64,000 nucleotides of DNA. Source: Vibrio sp. S9_S30. Lineage in GTDB: Bacteria > Pseudomonadota > Gammaproteobacteria > Enterobacterales > Vibrionaceae. The notes below the pieces were generated by a model. It worked only from the letters and a program-made list of their open reading frames with translations, made no database searches and had not been told where the DNA came from. Positions 40,901 through 48,816 of this stretch are shown here, piece by piece. The stretch lies in NCBI RefSeq assembly GCF_014694455.1, contig NZ_JAAUWT010000002.1, positions 124,001 through 188,000 on the forward strand. Direction: 5' to 3'. The position numbers and the translations under genes were made by a program. Every line of letters begins with the position of its first letter. Position 1 is the first letter of the stretch.

Positions 40901-41511
40901 CAAACTTTATTCTCTCAGAAGACAATCAAGTTAAAAACTCTGGTTGGATAAAGAATATGCCAGCGGAAACATTGGCAAAGGTGCTTACAGTGCTAATTAA
41001 CTATACATCTATACCAGATATCGCAATATTTGATTACCAAAAAGAAAATAGAGATAAAATAGCTCGAAGAAACCAAAATCAACGCTTTGCAATTATTAGG
41101 ATTTTAGAATGGTTAGGCGGGAATAATCCAGATTTACAACAAATTAGCCGGTTTGAAAATGCAGTCCAAAGAATGGGTTTATCTCAACCAACTAAGATAA
41201 ATGATGAAGAAAAATGGCAGCGTTACGCCAATAATGTAATAAGTTTAAGAGGTTTCTTTGTTATTTCACAAGATGATTATTATGAAGAGCCAAATGACAA
41301 AAGTAAAAAAGTTTATATGGTAAAAGTAAATGATAGCTTCAAGTTGTTTAAAAAAATGATTATTAAATTTACTATGCTTAATCAAATAATGGAGAAGCCA
41401 AAGTTTAATGGGCGTGGAGGAGCAAGTGAAAAGTTAGAATATATTTCTGCTAGTGAACGTAATATAAGTAAACTTAGAGCTATCGGATACCGAAATATTA
41501 ACTGGTTGTAA
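37963..41511 (+). CDS. Large candidate type VI secretion effector, novel C-terminus
   Basis: 1182 residues, no signal peptide. Residues 1-55 look LysM-like (YIIQRGDQCSEI, later NLSDIGQC), as in other DUF4123-linked effectors. Residues about 200-500 are charged and helical. Residues 806-912 form a Gly/Ala-rich beta-type region (FAAGAAVSAKAFAGIEVGG, then GVGARLTLGFGYEF) and 932-965 a strong hydrophobic segment (VVFNMVITVAMAYGLTIAQV). No hydrolase, nuclease or lipase motif is visible. Gene order and coupling make it the cargo of the PAAR/DUF4123 pair; periplasmic partner proteins downstream suggest a target in the envelope. Activity is unknown. The gene is clearly richer in A+T than the flanking core genes, consistent with horizontal transfer. 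Confidence 0.75.
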   Translation: MKIGKYIIQRGDQCSEITKALQTEQASIDALSILNLSDIGQCRSDGKLLPPVIDKVDESDKEMPQELPNDKLVAAQCERPEFVDALYVLENPKTKKSQYILLDENAKECVVSDAKKCADKIKGSREETVKGLASLGLLEPFNVLSHEYFLNDGDKSALKRANIEKILLGESLNKTEVIRIPNDDETLGLSGMGRELKNIQRRYEQEQAFIKEFFGDSDTAMATGYWGATQVNRKDKEHAVDVTTLNALRRLQKKAIGQLEGHIKHLKDKAIETAEKTEISNKTNKYKFSQKQYYTYDYHEDIDRALAKLSSWRRRSGIIDNLKKDDVSKNTSVLDLDDVFRFYREFISVVPILKNKHEKQDVEDVLRNYDNIVYRSFFPILYTLNKLNVVFKEQCLSVGELFNGKDEVTFAVDKLCKEKVSVKEITTLLEKINTQNLGFYPAYVLKISILKEIAYRIGAFNDLVEKNEEFSEYINSIITYSEKASRRLRDLKHKIQRNARNPEMFLGPNDLAEDSAKNYSPYPIVLDERKWKPRNLDKVIIAKRAEEMVHIVECSLASDPEKRLYILSNNPVLSESASKNKLCSKPISFSGYSHVAGDGAIGKVPENLLKQIAGNTELKFAEWKFLESKAYIGDDDWVKSVPFPWKTEKTDLFGIKGELNTSGEAQFMRFVTEASTAITGDSFNKDHILANADIKVGIDLATAQNSFDFYIPNKTSFIDLDIPYIKKTEKPDGTIVKENKVKKLGGAQLVINGKVFGAIAASIQVSNGIYVGNANERGLGVRGMVNNEQDYSNYTVTTLGDGNKEGASTFAAGAAVSAKAFAGIEVGGSVKANFLWKPENSNKVLNLFNIGVGARLTLGFGYEFLLQVTLHNGRLIFVTNVQASEVVGIGGKIASEINMKAADQFFSALLEVMQEPGFSRYRIFAEPLDGELDTFVVFNMVITVAMAYGLTIAQVLLLPYKMILNMEKVATEKDTASFVANFILSEDNQVKNSGWIKNMPAETLAKVLTVLINYTSIPDIAIFDYQKENRDKIARRNQNQRFAIIRILEWLGGNNPDLQQISRFENAVQRMGLSQPTKINDEEKWQRYANNVISLRGFFVISQDDYYEEPNDKSKKVYMVKVNDSFKLFKKMIIKFTMLNQIMEKPKFNGRGGASEKLEYISASERNISKLRAIGYRNINWL

Positions 41512-41515
41512 TATC

Positions 41516-42484
41516 ATGAAAAAATTATTTTTGTTAATTTCTATACTTTTTTGCCCATTCCTATGGGCTGATAATTCAATTGAGCGAGGTATTCGCCTCT
41601 TTAACCAAAAAGAATATGCTTTGGCTCAAGAACTGCTTTTAGAAGAATCAAAAAAAGGCAGTGCTTACGCCACCTATTGGCTCGGGGTGGTTCAATATAA
41701 AAATGGTGAGCACTTTGAGGCAGGCGATACGTTTTTAAAAGCAGCAGAGATGGGCAGCCCGTGGGCAATGGCAATTCTCGCTGGTAAAGAGTTAAACATA
41801 GATAGCCCATGCGATTATTTAGGTTGGCCTTGTGATGAGCAATGGGCTGGCAAGGCATTTGAAGGATGGAAAACTCAAGCCGAAAATGGGAACGGCAAAG
41901 CTATGTATGCTATGAGGGTAAAGAAGCCTTATTGGTGGGAGCTTGTGCCTTACTACCGATCTTATAAATCAGAAGAAATCTATAGCCAAGCCTTTGAAAA
42001 AGGTTCCGATAGAGCCGTAATGCGAATCGGCAGTTGGGTTTCAGAAGACAAAGCTCTGGAATATATTAAAGCGGCAGCAAACAAAGGCTACGCACCAGCT
42101 ATGGTCTCTCTTTATTATCACATAGAAGAAACCAACCCAGTCGAAGCAGGGAAATGGCTAGATAAAGCTATAAAGTTAGGGTATCCAGAGGCGGCTGAAG
42201 CTCTTTATTTTAAATATCATCTTGATTCCCAAGATAATAAAAAAACATACTACTATAACAAATTATTTGGGATGATGGGAGGAAGGGAAAGAGATAGTAG
42301 CTATTTTCTTATTGAAGCTGTTAAAGTGGATGGTAGCGCAGTATTTGATGAGGATGGAAAGATGGTAACCCGAAGATTAATCTCCCAAGAAGAACAAGAT
42401 GAATTAGACCGCCAAGTAGAAGAATTTGTCAAAGACATTAAAATTAACCTCTTCCTAGATGAAACTTCCATCGAATTATTTTAA
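41516..42484 (+). CDS. Periplasmic Sel1-repeat protein, putative immunity protein 1
   Basis: 322 residues with a signal peptide (MKKLFLLISILFCPFLWA). Helical Sel1/TPR-like repeats run through the body (ERGIRLFNQKEYALAQELL, ATYWLGVVQYKNGEHFEAG, AANKGYAPAMVSLYYHI; short parts). A Cys pair is found in SPCDYLGWPCDE. It starts 4 bases after the large effector-like gene. Exported Sel1 proteins are known as immunity partners of some type VI envelope-active effectors, so immunity is the favoured inference. It is about four-fifths identical to the next gene. Confidence 0.75.
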   Translation: MKKLFLLISILFCPFLWADNSIERGIRLFNQKEYALAQELLLEESKKGSAYATYWLGVVQYKNGEHFEAGDTFLKAAEMGSPWAMAILAGKELNIDSPCDYLGWPCDEQWAGKAFEGWKTQAENGNGKAMYAMRVKKPYWWELVPYYRSYKSEEIYSQAFEKGSDRAVMRIGSWVSEDKALEYIKAAANKGYAPAMVSLYYHIEETNPVEAGKWLDKAIKLGYPEAAEALYFKYHLDSQDNKKTYYYNKLFGMMGGRERDSSYFLIEAVKVDGSAVFDEDGKMVTRRLISQEEQDELDRQVEEFVKDIKINLFLDETSIELF

Positions 42485-42487
42485 CAA

Positions 42488-42517
42488 AAAAGCGCCTTAC
42501 TCAGGCGCTTACTTTTT
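42488..42517 (+). terminator. Terminator between the twin Sel1 genes
   Basis: AAGCGCC TTACTCA GGCGCTT followed by ACTTTTTATT. It ends just before the GTG start of the second copy and may reduce its expression. Confidence 0.7.
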
Positions 42518-42520
42518 ATT

Positions 42521-43489
42521 GTGAAACCATTACTGTTTTTATTAATGCTGTTCATTCCACTGTGTTCTTGGGCAAATGATTCAATAGAACAAGGTATTCG
42601 CTTTTTTAACCAAAAAGAGTACAACCAAGCACAAGAAATACTCTTAGAGGAATCCCTAAAAGGAAGCGTTTACGCTACTTATTGGCTCGGGGTGGTTCAA
42701 TATAAAAATGGCAAACACTTTGAAGCAGGCGATACGTTTTTAAATGCTGCTGAAATGGGTAGCCCATGGGCAATGGCAATTCTCGCTGGTAAAGAGTTAA
42801 ACATAGATAGCCCATGCGATTATTTAGGTTGGCCTTGTGATGAAAAATGGGCTGATAAGGCATTTGAAGGATGGAAAATTCAAGCCGAAAATGGGAACGG
42901 AAAAGCCATGTTTGCTATGAGAGTAAAGAAACCTTATTGGTGGGAACTTGTACCTTTTTACCGTTCTTACAAGTCAGAAGAAATTTACAAAGAAGCATTT
43001 GAAAAAGGTGCTAACAAAGCGGCATTAAGAGTAAGCAGTTGGGTCTCGGAAGATAAAGCTCTGGAATATATTAAAGCGGCAGCAAACAAAGGCTACGCAC
43101 CAGCTATGGTCTCTCTTTATTATCACATAGAAGAAACCAACTCAGTCGAAGCAGAAAAATGGTTAAATAGAGCTCTAGGATTAGGGTATCCAGAGGCGGC
43201 AGAAGCACTTTATCTTAACTATTCTGTTGATGTGAAAGATAACAAAAAAGCGTATTACTATAACCGGTTGTCTGGTTCTCTAGGTGGCCATGAAAGAAAT
43301 AATAATCGCTTTCTGATAGAAGGTGTAAAAGTTGATGGTATGCCATTATTTGATGAAAATGGAAAGCGAGTTACTAGAAGAGTCATTTCTCAAGAAGAAC
43401 AAGATGAATTGGATCGCCAAGTAGAAGAGTTTGTTAAAGACATTAAAATCAACCTATTCCTAGATGAAATATCCATCATTTTGTTTTGA
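42521..43489 (+). CDS. Periplasmic Sel1-repeat protein, putative immunity protein 2
   Basis: 322 residues, same length and plan as the preceding gene: signal peptide (ending LCSWA), Sel1 repeats and the SPCDYLGWPCDE Cys pair. Long blocks are identical even at DNA level, for example 43066-43139 against 42057-42130. Others have diverged (start, RVSSWVSEDK, C-terminal third). It begins with GTG directly after a terminator hairpin and has no clear ribosome-binding site. A recent tandem duplicate; it may protect against a variant effector. Confidence 0.75.
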   Translation: MKPLLFLLMLFIPLCSWANDSIEQGIRFFNQKEYNQAQEILLEESLKGSVYATYWLGVVQYKNGKHFEAGDTFLNAAEMGSPWAMAILAGKELNIDSPCDYLGWPCDEKWADKAFEGWKIQAENGNGKAMFAMRVKKPYWWELVPFYRSYKSEEIYKEAFEKGANKAALRVSSWVSEDKALEYIKAAANKGYAPAMVSLYYHIEETNSVEAEKWLNRALGLGYPEAAEALYLNYSVDVKDNKKAYYYNRLSGSLGGHERNNNRFLIEGVKVDGMPLFDENGKRVTRRVISQEEQDELDRQVEEFVKDIKINLFLDEISIILF

Positions 43490-43621
43490 TTAAAAAATTA
43501 AACGAAAGGGGCGGTAAATATATTATATTTTTTTAAGTTAATGATAGAAAGTTAAGATAAACATTATGATGTTTAAGTAAGGTTTTAGTTTGTTTGTTTT
43601 TTATAAGTCAATGGTTGGTGT

Positions 43622-44050
43622 ATGAATATTAAAAGTATTTTCTTTGTTTTTCCATTACTCTTAGTTGCATGTTCAGATGACAATAGTAATGCAATAGAAA
43701 AGCATTTAGAAAGTGGTTATTTGGTGAAAAATGATGGATGGTCGGTACTTGAAGTAACTAAGGAAAAAGGTCTTGGCTATTATGCATCTGTAAGAATGAG
43801 TGAAAATGATATGCGTACATATAACATGTTGTATACATTAGCTAAAAGGTCTGGAGACGAATATTTTTCCAATATGGATGAATTAGAAGAAAAATATAGA
43901 GAACTTACGGAGTCTTTTTGCCCTAATGCGTCCACACCTGAAGGTAAACAATTCTGGAGCTCAGTGAGTATAAAATCATTCACTGTATCTCCTTATATCG
44001 AAGGGCAATTAGGTACATTTGCTTCAGTATATTGCAAAAAAAACGCCTGA
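43622..44050 (+). CDS. Small lipoprotein of unknown function
   Basis: 142 residues. The signal peptide ends in a lipobox, LLLVAC, followed by SDDNSN; the Asp at +3 and absence of an inner-membrane retention Asp at +2 leave localisation open, with the outer membrane likely. The remainder is mixed alpha/beta, with two Cys (SFCPN, VYCKK) that could form a disulphide. No family recognised. It shares the low G+C composition of the cargo module and may be a further immunity or accessory protein. Confidence 0.6.
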   Translation: MNIKSIFFVFPLLLVACSDDNSNAIEKHLESGYLVKNDGWSVLEVTKEKGLGYYASVRMSENDMRTYNMLYTLAKRSGDEYFSNMDELEEKYRELTESFCPNASTPEGKQFWSSVSIKSFTVSPYIEGQLGTFASVYCKKNA

Positions 44051-44081
44051 TATAATTTGGGTGCGAGTACAGTTTTAAATG

Positions 44082-44110
44082 AAAGCGCCTAATTTAGGCG
44101 CTTTTTCTTT
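44082..44110. terminator. Bidirectional terminator between the cargo module and the yjf-like operon
   Basis: AAAGCGCCTAA / TTAGGCGCTTT near-perfect palindrome with T5CTTT on the plus side and an A-rich flank on the other. It serves both convergent units. Confidence 0.8.
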
Positions 44111-44125
44111 ATTATTATTCTCTCA

Positions 44126-45289
44126 TCACAAAATAATATGCGGAACATATCGAGCGTAGTCTTGGGTGATGAGTGAATCATCTTCTCGGATCGACATGCC
44201 TGCGGCTCGGTCGTTGACGAGCCAACTGCCGACAAGGGTGTGGCAGTTATTGAATACGGGCAGTGGGTGGTATGCCTGAATGATTGCCCCCTCTTCGCCA
44301 TACGGTCCATCTGCTGCTGCGACCTCTTTTCCGTCTTTGAAAATGGAAATATTCGCCCCTTCGCGTGAGAAGATTGGCTTGACTACGTAGTCTTTTAATG
44401 TGCTGGCTTGAGGATCGTCCGAGAAATACGAAGGTAATAGGTTAGGGTGATTCGGGAACATCTTCCATAACATGGGAAGCAGCGCTTTGTTCGATAAAAT
44501 CGACTTCCACATCGGCTCTAGCCAATTCACTTTTGCACCAACAAGGTGTTGCGCGTATTCTTCGTTGAACATGAATTCCCATGGGTAGAGTTTGAACATC
44601 CAACGGATCGGATTATCTTTTAGATCTGTGAATTCATGCCGTTGGTTGATACCAATGTCTTCAATAAACACAAACGCCGTCGAGAGCCCTGCTTCTTTGG
44701 CGCAATCTTCCAAATATTGAACCGTTCCTCTGTCCTCTTCTGTGTCCTTGCAGCACGAGAAATGCAGCGTTTGACCTGGCTGAGATTTGGCGAGCTGATG
44801 GAACCGGTCTATCAGGTAATCTTGCAGAATATTGAATTGGTCGGATCGCCTGTCCAGCTCCCCTGCGTTGACTTTGTCTTCCAACCAAACCCATTGCCAA
44901 AACCCTGTCTCGTATAAGCTGGTTGGCGTATCAGCGTTGTTTTCCAGCAGCTTTGCGTGCCCTTTCCCTGAATAAGCAAAGTCAAGCCTTGAATATAAGG
45001 AAGGCTCATTGGCTCGCCACGATGTACGAACGTTGTCCCACATTGCGTTTGGAATCTTAAATTTTGCGAGCAGTGCTTCGTCGTTCACCACTTTGTCGAC
45101 GACTTGCAAACACATCTGGTGGATTTCTTCAGTTGGTTCTTCAATGTCCTGTTCGATTTGCTCAAGAGTAAATTGGTAGTACGCCCGCTCATCCCAATAT
45201 GGGTCTTCGTACATACTGTGAAAGCCAAAGCCATATTGCTTTGCAAGTGCACGCCAATTTTCGCGCTCTTTGGTTTCGATTCTTAACAT
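44126..45289 (-). CDS. yjfC: Glutathionylspermidine synthase-like ATP-grasp protein (YjfC-like)
   Basis: 387 residues, matching the C-terminal synthetase half of GspS as in E. coli YjfC and YgiC. ATP-grasp-type features are seen: RLDFAYSGKGHAKLLENNADTPTS (quoted in part: LLENNADTPTSLYE), WKSILSNKALLPMLW, VVKPIFSREGANI and the late SWLVNDRAAGMSIREDD. It ligates an amine and a carboxylate in the true enzyme; the substrate for this subgroup is unknown. Last gene of the yjf-like operon. Confidence 0.88.
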   Translation of the reverse strand: MLRIETKERENWRALAKQYGFGFHSMYEDPYWDERAYYQFTLEQIEQDIEEPTEEIHQMCLQVVDKVVNDEALLAKFKIPNAMWDNVRTSWRANEPSLYSRLDFAYSGKGHAKLLENNADTPTSLYETGFWQWVWLEDKVNAGELDRRSDQFNILQDYLIDRFHQLAKSQPGQTLHFSCCKDTEEDRGTVQYLEDCAKEAGLSTAFVFIEDIGINQRHEFTDLKDNPIRWMFKLYPWEFMFNEEYAQHLVGAKVNWLEPMWKSILSNKALLPMLWKMFPNHPNLLPSYFSDDPQASTLKDYVVKPIFSREGANISIFKDGKEVAAADGPYGEEGAIIQAYHPLPVFNNCHTLVGSWLVNDRAAGMSIREDDSLITQDYARYVPHIIL

Positions 45290-45382
45290 CAGAAATATCA
45301 GATTCTATGAAGAAAGGTTTGCCAACCTTTATGGTGAACAAAAGAAATAGAGGGCAATATGCCCCCTATTGGTGGTATGACG

Positions 45383-46006
45383 TTATCCGCCCCAACCCGA
45401 TTTCTTGCCGCTTGAGCGAGAAGAGGATTTGGATCCAGAAGATTTACTCCAACTGGATTTGGCTTCTACGGTTGAACCAAACCCGCCACGCGACATGGTG
45501 CGAGAAATCGCGGGTTGCTTATTGAGATCGTATGACTTGATTTTGACCTTTTTGTATTTCTTGTAGCTGCCATTGCTTGAGCCGTACCAGCTTCCGTCGG
45601 AGCCATACCAGCCGCCACGGTAAGTATACAAAGGGCGAGAGTAGTAACCGGAATTCGTCAGCCGAGCAAACATAAACCCACCCAAGGCTGGAGCAAACCA
45701 ATTTTGGTATTCCGGTTGAACGCAGCCCTGAGAAAAATCGAATTCACAGTCACTTTGGGAGGTGTACCGAGGCGAAGACAAAAATGCCATCTCGGCGGCT
45801 TCTTTGTAAGCCGCTTGACACTGTTGATAATAGCCTGGGTTGGCTTCACTGCATTCACCCACTGTTTTGAAGATTTGCGCTTCGGTTGAGTCGTCGGAGC
45901 ACCCGGTTATTGATGCTAAACCAATGAAAGCCACAAGGGGCTTCATGTCTGCTTGTTGCCAGTCCTTTTTCATGGATGGCAGTATGACTCTTTTACTCCG
46001 TTTCAT
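45383..46006 (-). CDS. yjfM: DUF1190 protein (YjfM/YgiB-like)
   Basis: 207 residues. MKRSKRV start, a hydrophobic stretch and ITGCSDD, then NPGYYQQCQAAYKEA and DCEFDFSQGC, which match DUF1190. The C-terminus is Ser/Gly-rich with RGGFGSTVEAKSSW, the hallmark tail seen in YgiB/YjfM. The Cys pairs suggest an exported location; ITGC may be a lipobox, though the signal is long (36 residues). ATG 46006 follows AAGGAG. Function unknown; it always accompanies the YjfC/YgiC ligase. Confidence 0.85.
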   Translation of the reverse strand: MKRSKRVILPSMKKDWQQADMKPLVAFIGLASITGCSDDSTEAQIFKTVGECSEANPGYYQQCQAAYKEAAEMAFLSSPRYTSQSDCEFDFSQGCVQPEYQNWFAPALGGFMFARLTNSGYYSRPLYTYRGGWYGSDGSWYGSSNGSYKKYKKVKIKSYDLNKQPAISRTMSRGGFGSTVEAKSSWSKSSGSKSSSRSSGKKSGWGG

Positions 46007-46016
46007 CCGGTGCTCC

Positions 46017-46430
46017 TTAGTAAGTCATACACGCAGCGTTAAGCATACCTACCGCGATGGAAACACTCGCCAACACAATACCCGCTGAAATTTCATTGTC
46101 TTGAATACGCTGAGAGATTTTGGGTAAGAATATAAAGCGCACAAGCATAAAGGCAAGTAACTGAGCCACGAATGCAACGACACCCCAAATAACAAAATCC
46201 ACCAAGTTGACGGAGTTCGATGCCGCACCCGCAATCGAGATGCTATAACCCACAAACGAGCCAGAAAGTGCCACGGCGGCAGCGATGTTGTTCTCTTTAA
46301 CGAGCGTCCACTCGTCGTAGGGGGTAAAGCGTATATAAACCAGCTTAAACAGAATTAAGAAAGCGATACAAATCGCAAAGTACGTGACGAAATCCACTAG
46401 ACCCGCTAGGGATTGAGCGACTAATTCCAT
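46017..46430 (-). CDS. yjfL: DUF350 membrane protein (YjfL-like)
   Basis: 137 residues, four predicted membrane spans (LVDFVTYFAICIAFLILFKLV, ALSGSFVGYSISIAGA, FVIWGVVAFVAQLLAFMLV, and a C-terminal span ending AACMTY; short parts). This is the two-repeat DUF350 fold of E. coli YjfL. Role unknown; it lies in the yjf-like operon between DUF1190 and DUF2491. Confidence 0.88.
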   Translation of the reverse strand: MELVAQSLAGLVDFVTYFAICIAFLILFKLVYIRFTPYDEWTLVKENNIAAAVALSGSFVGYSISIAGAASNSVNLVDFVIWGVVAFVAQLLAFMLVRFIFLPKISQRIQDNEISAGIVLASVSIAVGMLNAACMTY

Positions 46431-46450
46431 GAAAGAGTTTCCTTGTTATG

Positions 46451-47086
46451 TTATCCAATGACAGAGAAGTCAGTGGGTGATATGTCAATGCCAGTAATAT
46501 AGGTAACGCAGCGCTCAGCCGTGCCGCTGTTAAAATTTTCTTCACAAGAGATAAGCAGTGATTCGGCCAAATCCGGTGCTGCGTCTCGTTCATAAAGCAT
46601 GATGAATTGGTCGGTTTCCGATAGAGTTCCGTTGCTGTGATAGGTCTTTTCCGTCATTGCAACAGGTCGGTCGTTATCCCATACCTTGGTAAATTCATGC
46701 CCATCAAGTTGTTGAGAGGGCTGAACCAAATCTGTCTCTAGCCAACGATTCCAGCCATCTTCTCTATCAATCGATTGGGTTTCGTAAAAGTAAAACAGCT
46801 TCACTTCTGAAACGCCGCCATCGCCGTCACCATGCAGTAAGACTTGAAGATACCCGTCATCGTCGGTGTAGTAGCGCAGCAGTTTGGTTTGGTGATCAAG
46901 TTGAACTTCCCCGACCGCTTGAATCAATTGAGTACGAGATGCCCCTTCGATGGTTAGGTGGGGCTCAATCATGCGAAACTTCAAATCATCCAATTCGAAT
47001 GCGCCGCCTAACCTTAAGCCTAATATTTCAGGTGCGTTGGGCTTTTCCGGCGTGCTGCCTGTTTTTTTCTTAAACCAGTCAAACAT
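46451..47086 (-). CDS. yjfK: DUF2491 protein (YjfK-like)
   Basis: 211 residues starting MFDWFKKKTG, with LGLRLGGAFELDDLKFR and the LHGDGDGGVSEVKLFYF stretch characteristic of DUF2491. No signal peptide; soluble. ATG 47086 is preferred over an upstream TTG (47098); GGAA lies 7 bases before it. The gene begins 2 bases after the potassium-channel stop, so the channel is part of the same operon. Confidence 0.85.
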   Translation of the reverse strand: MFDWFKKKTGSTPEKPNAPEILGLRLGGAFELDDLKFRMIEPHLTIEGASRTQLIQAVGEVQLDHQTKLLRYYTDDDGYLQVLLHGDGDGGVSEVKLFYFYETQSIDREDGWNRWLETDLVQPSQQLDGHEFTKVWDNDRPVAMTEKTYHSNGTLSETDQFIMLYERDAAPDLAESLLISCEENFNSGTAERCVTYITGIDISPTDFSVIG

Positions 47087-47088
47087 GG

Positions 47089-48114
47089 TTATTTCCAACT
47101 AAAGTTATCGATTCGCTCGTCGGCGATATAAAAAATGGTGGTGCCAGCTGTTATTGGGCAATCCAAACTTGGGTTAAGTTCTATTCCTTGCCCTTTATCG
47201 ATACCAATGAGGGTGGCTTGATGGTCTTTTTTGAAGGAATCAAACAGCTCGCTCACTTGTGTCTCTGTGGCACTGGCGGGAAATTCAACGGAATACTGAG
47301 TCATGCCTTGCGTGGAGTTCAATAACTCTTGATGAAGTGCACTGGAGCCGGGGTCAACGGCGGCTTTCGCAAGCATTTCCGTGGCAACGGAAGGGATGCA
47401 TTCCGCGTTAGGGCAGTGTTGTTTTAGCAAGCGGCTTAATGCCTCATCTTTGAAGTACGCTAACAAGTGGGCATTTGGGCTTTCATTGGCACAATACAGC
47501 GCCGCTGAGAGTGTTACGTCATCTTCTGGGTTATCAATGATGATGCAGCTCGCTGCGGATAAGTTGGTTTTCACCATGTCGGTGCATTCTGTGAATGCCG
47601 AGACTTTCACAAAGTCAATTTCTGACGGCAGTGGGTTTTCAATGTCCGCTTTTACACAAAGCACAATGCGTCGTCTGCCCGTTTCCTCATGCTGCAACAT
47701 ACGAATTAAGTGCAGGGTTCGTTGTTCATTCCAACCCAACAACAAAATGTGATTTTCCACGTTGACTCTCCGTTTTCCTAATACGCCAGCGCGCCACACC
47801 GTGACGACCAAAGCCCCCAGTTGGCTTACTGATATCGCAAATAATCCAAGACCGACAGGGATAACAAAAAACGCCACAATCCAGCGTCCTAGCGGTGTAG
47901 CGGGAGACATATCTCCGTAACCGACGGTCGAAGAGGTCACGACAATGTAATACAGAAAGTCGGTGACGTTTGCCGTGAGATCCGATTCCCCTGCAGCCGT
48001 CAGTAAAATCCATGATAGGGCGATGTAGCCCGCGGCTAAGCCAAGTAAGCTTTTCGTTCTTAATGAAAATAGGTGGGCATAAACCCACCGTCTTAATGTA
48101 AACCACACAGCCAT
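47089..48114 (-). CDS. Two-span potassium channel with cytoplasmic TrkA-N (RCK-like) domain
   Basis: 341 residues. Two membrane helices flank a pore loop whose selectivity filter is TVGYGD (about residues 63-68). From about residue 110 a Rossmann-type TrkA-N domain begins (HILLLGWNEQRTL), followed by a second regulatory region. This is the architecture of ligand-gated prokaryotic K+ channels. It is inserted between the PspA-like and DUF2491 genes of the yjf-like operon, a place where E. coli has no channel. It suggests the operon deals with membrane potential or ion leakage. Confidence 0.9.
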   Translation of the reverse strand: MAVWFTLRRWVYAHLFSLRTKSLLGLAAGYIALSWILLTAAGESDLTANVTDFLYYIVVTSSTVGYGDMSPATPLGRWIVAFFVIPVGLGLFAISVSQLGALVVTVWRAGVLGKRRVNVENHILLLGWNEQRTLHLIRMLQHEETGRRRIVLCVKADIENPLPSEIDFVKVSAFTECTDMVKTNLSAASCIIIDNPEDDVTLSAALYCANESPNAHLLAYFKDEALSRLLKQHCPNAECIPSVATEMLAKAAVDPGSSALHQELLNSTQGMTQYSVEFPASATETQVSELFDSFKKDHQATLIGIDKGQGIELNPSLDCPITAGTTIFYIADERIDNFSWK

Positions 48115-48129
48115 ATTAGGGATGCGTCC

Positions 48130-48816
48130 TTATTTACCTAGGATACGAGCCAGTTCGTCTTCGGCTGAAGATTGTCCACCGGCGGTAATACCCGCATTGG
48201 CTAGCTTCTGATCTAGGCTGCTACCAGATTGTGCTTCATGCAGTTCTTCTGCTGCTTCTAGCTGAGCTTGCTTCTCTGCTTGGCGGTTCTTAATGCGCTC
48301 AAGAGATTCCACCGCCGTCGTCATTTTACTGTTTGCCCCGACATTGGTCGACGAAACGGAAGCCTGCGCTTTTTGCACGGCTTCATTGGCTTTCACCACA
48401 TCCACTTGTTGCTCAAGTTGACGGAGCTTGTCTTTGGCTTGCGCGATGTTCACGCGTAACTTTTGCTCAGATACTTTGAACTGTTCAGCGTAGTTTTGCT
48501 CTGTGGTGCGTTGGTTGGTGAGCTCGGCAACGCGCCCCGCGCATTCGAGTGCTAAGTCTTGTTCGCCTTTTGTCATGGCATTACGCGCGTGCTCTTCGTA
48601 CTCAGTAATGCTGCTGTTTAACCCAGCGACTTTATTGTCGGCCAGTTTTCTCTTGGCCACCAAAGAAACCAAGGCTTGGTCGGATTTTCTAAGTTCCTCT
48701 TTCGCTTCACGGATTTCTTGATCCAAAATGCGCAGTGCTTGGCTATCCGCCATGTCTTCTGCCGCTTCGTTTACGCCGCCTTTAATGGCTGTAAATAGTT
48801 TTTTCCATACGCCCAT
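48130..48816 (-). CDS. yjfJ: PspA/IM30-family protein (YjfJ-like)
   Basis: 228 residues, almost entirely heptad-patterned helix as in PspA/Vipp1 membrane-remodelling proteins. It starts MGVWKKLFTAIKGGVNEAAE, an amphipathic segment, followed by LRILDQEIREAKEEL (family motif) and long coiled coils to residue 200. Its ATG overlaps the DUF2170 stop by one base (TAATG). Likely binds the inner membrane under stress. Confidence 0.9.
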   Translation of the reverse strand: MGVWKKLFTAIKGGVNEAAEDMADSQALRILDQEIREAKEELRKSDQALVSLVAKRKLADNKVAGLNSSITEYEEHARNAMTKGEQDLALECAGRVAELTNQRTTEQNYAEQFKVSEQKLRVNIAQAKDKLRQLEQQVDVVKANEAVQKAQASVSSTNVGANSKMTTAVESLERIKNRQAEKQAQLEAAEELHEAQSGSSLDQKLANAGITAGGQSSAEDELARILGK

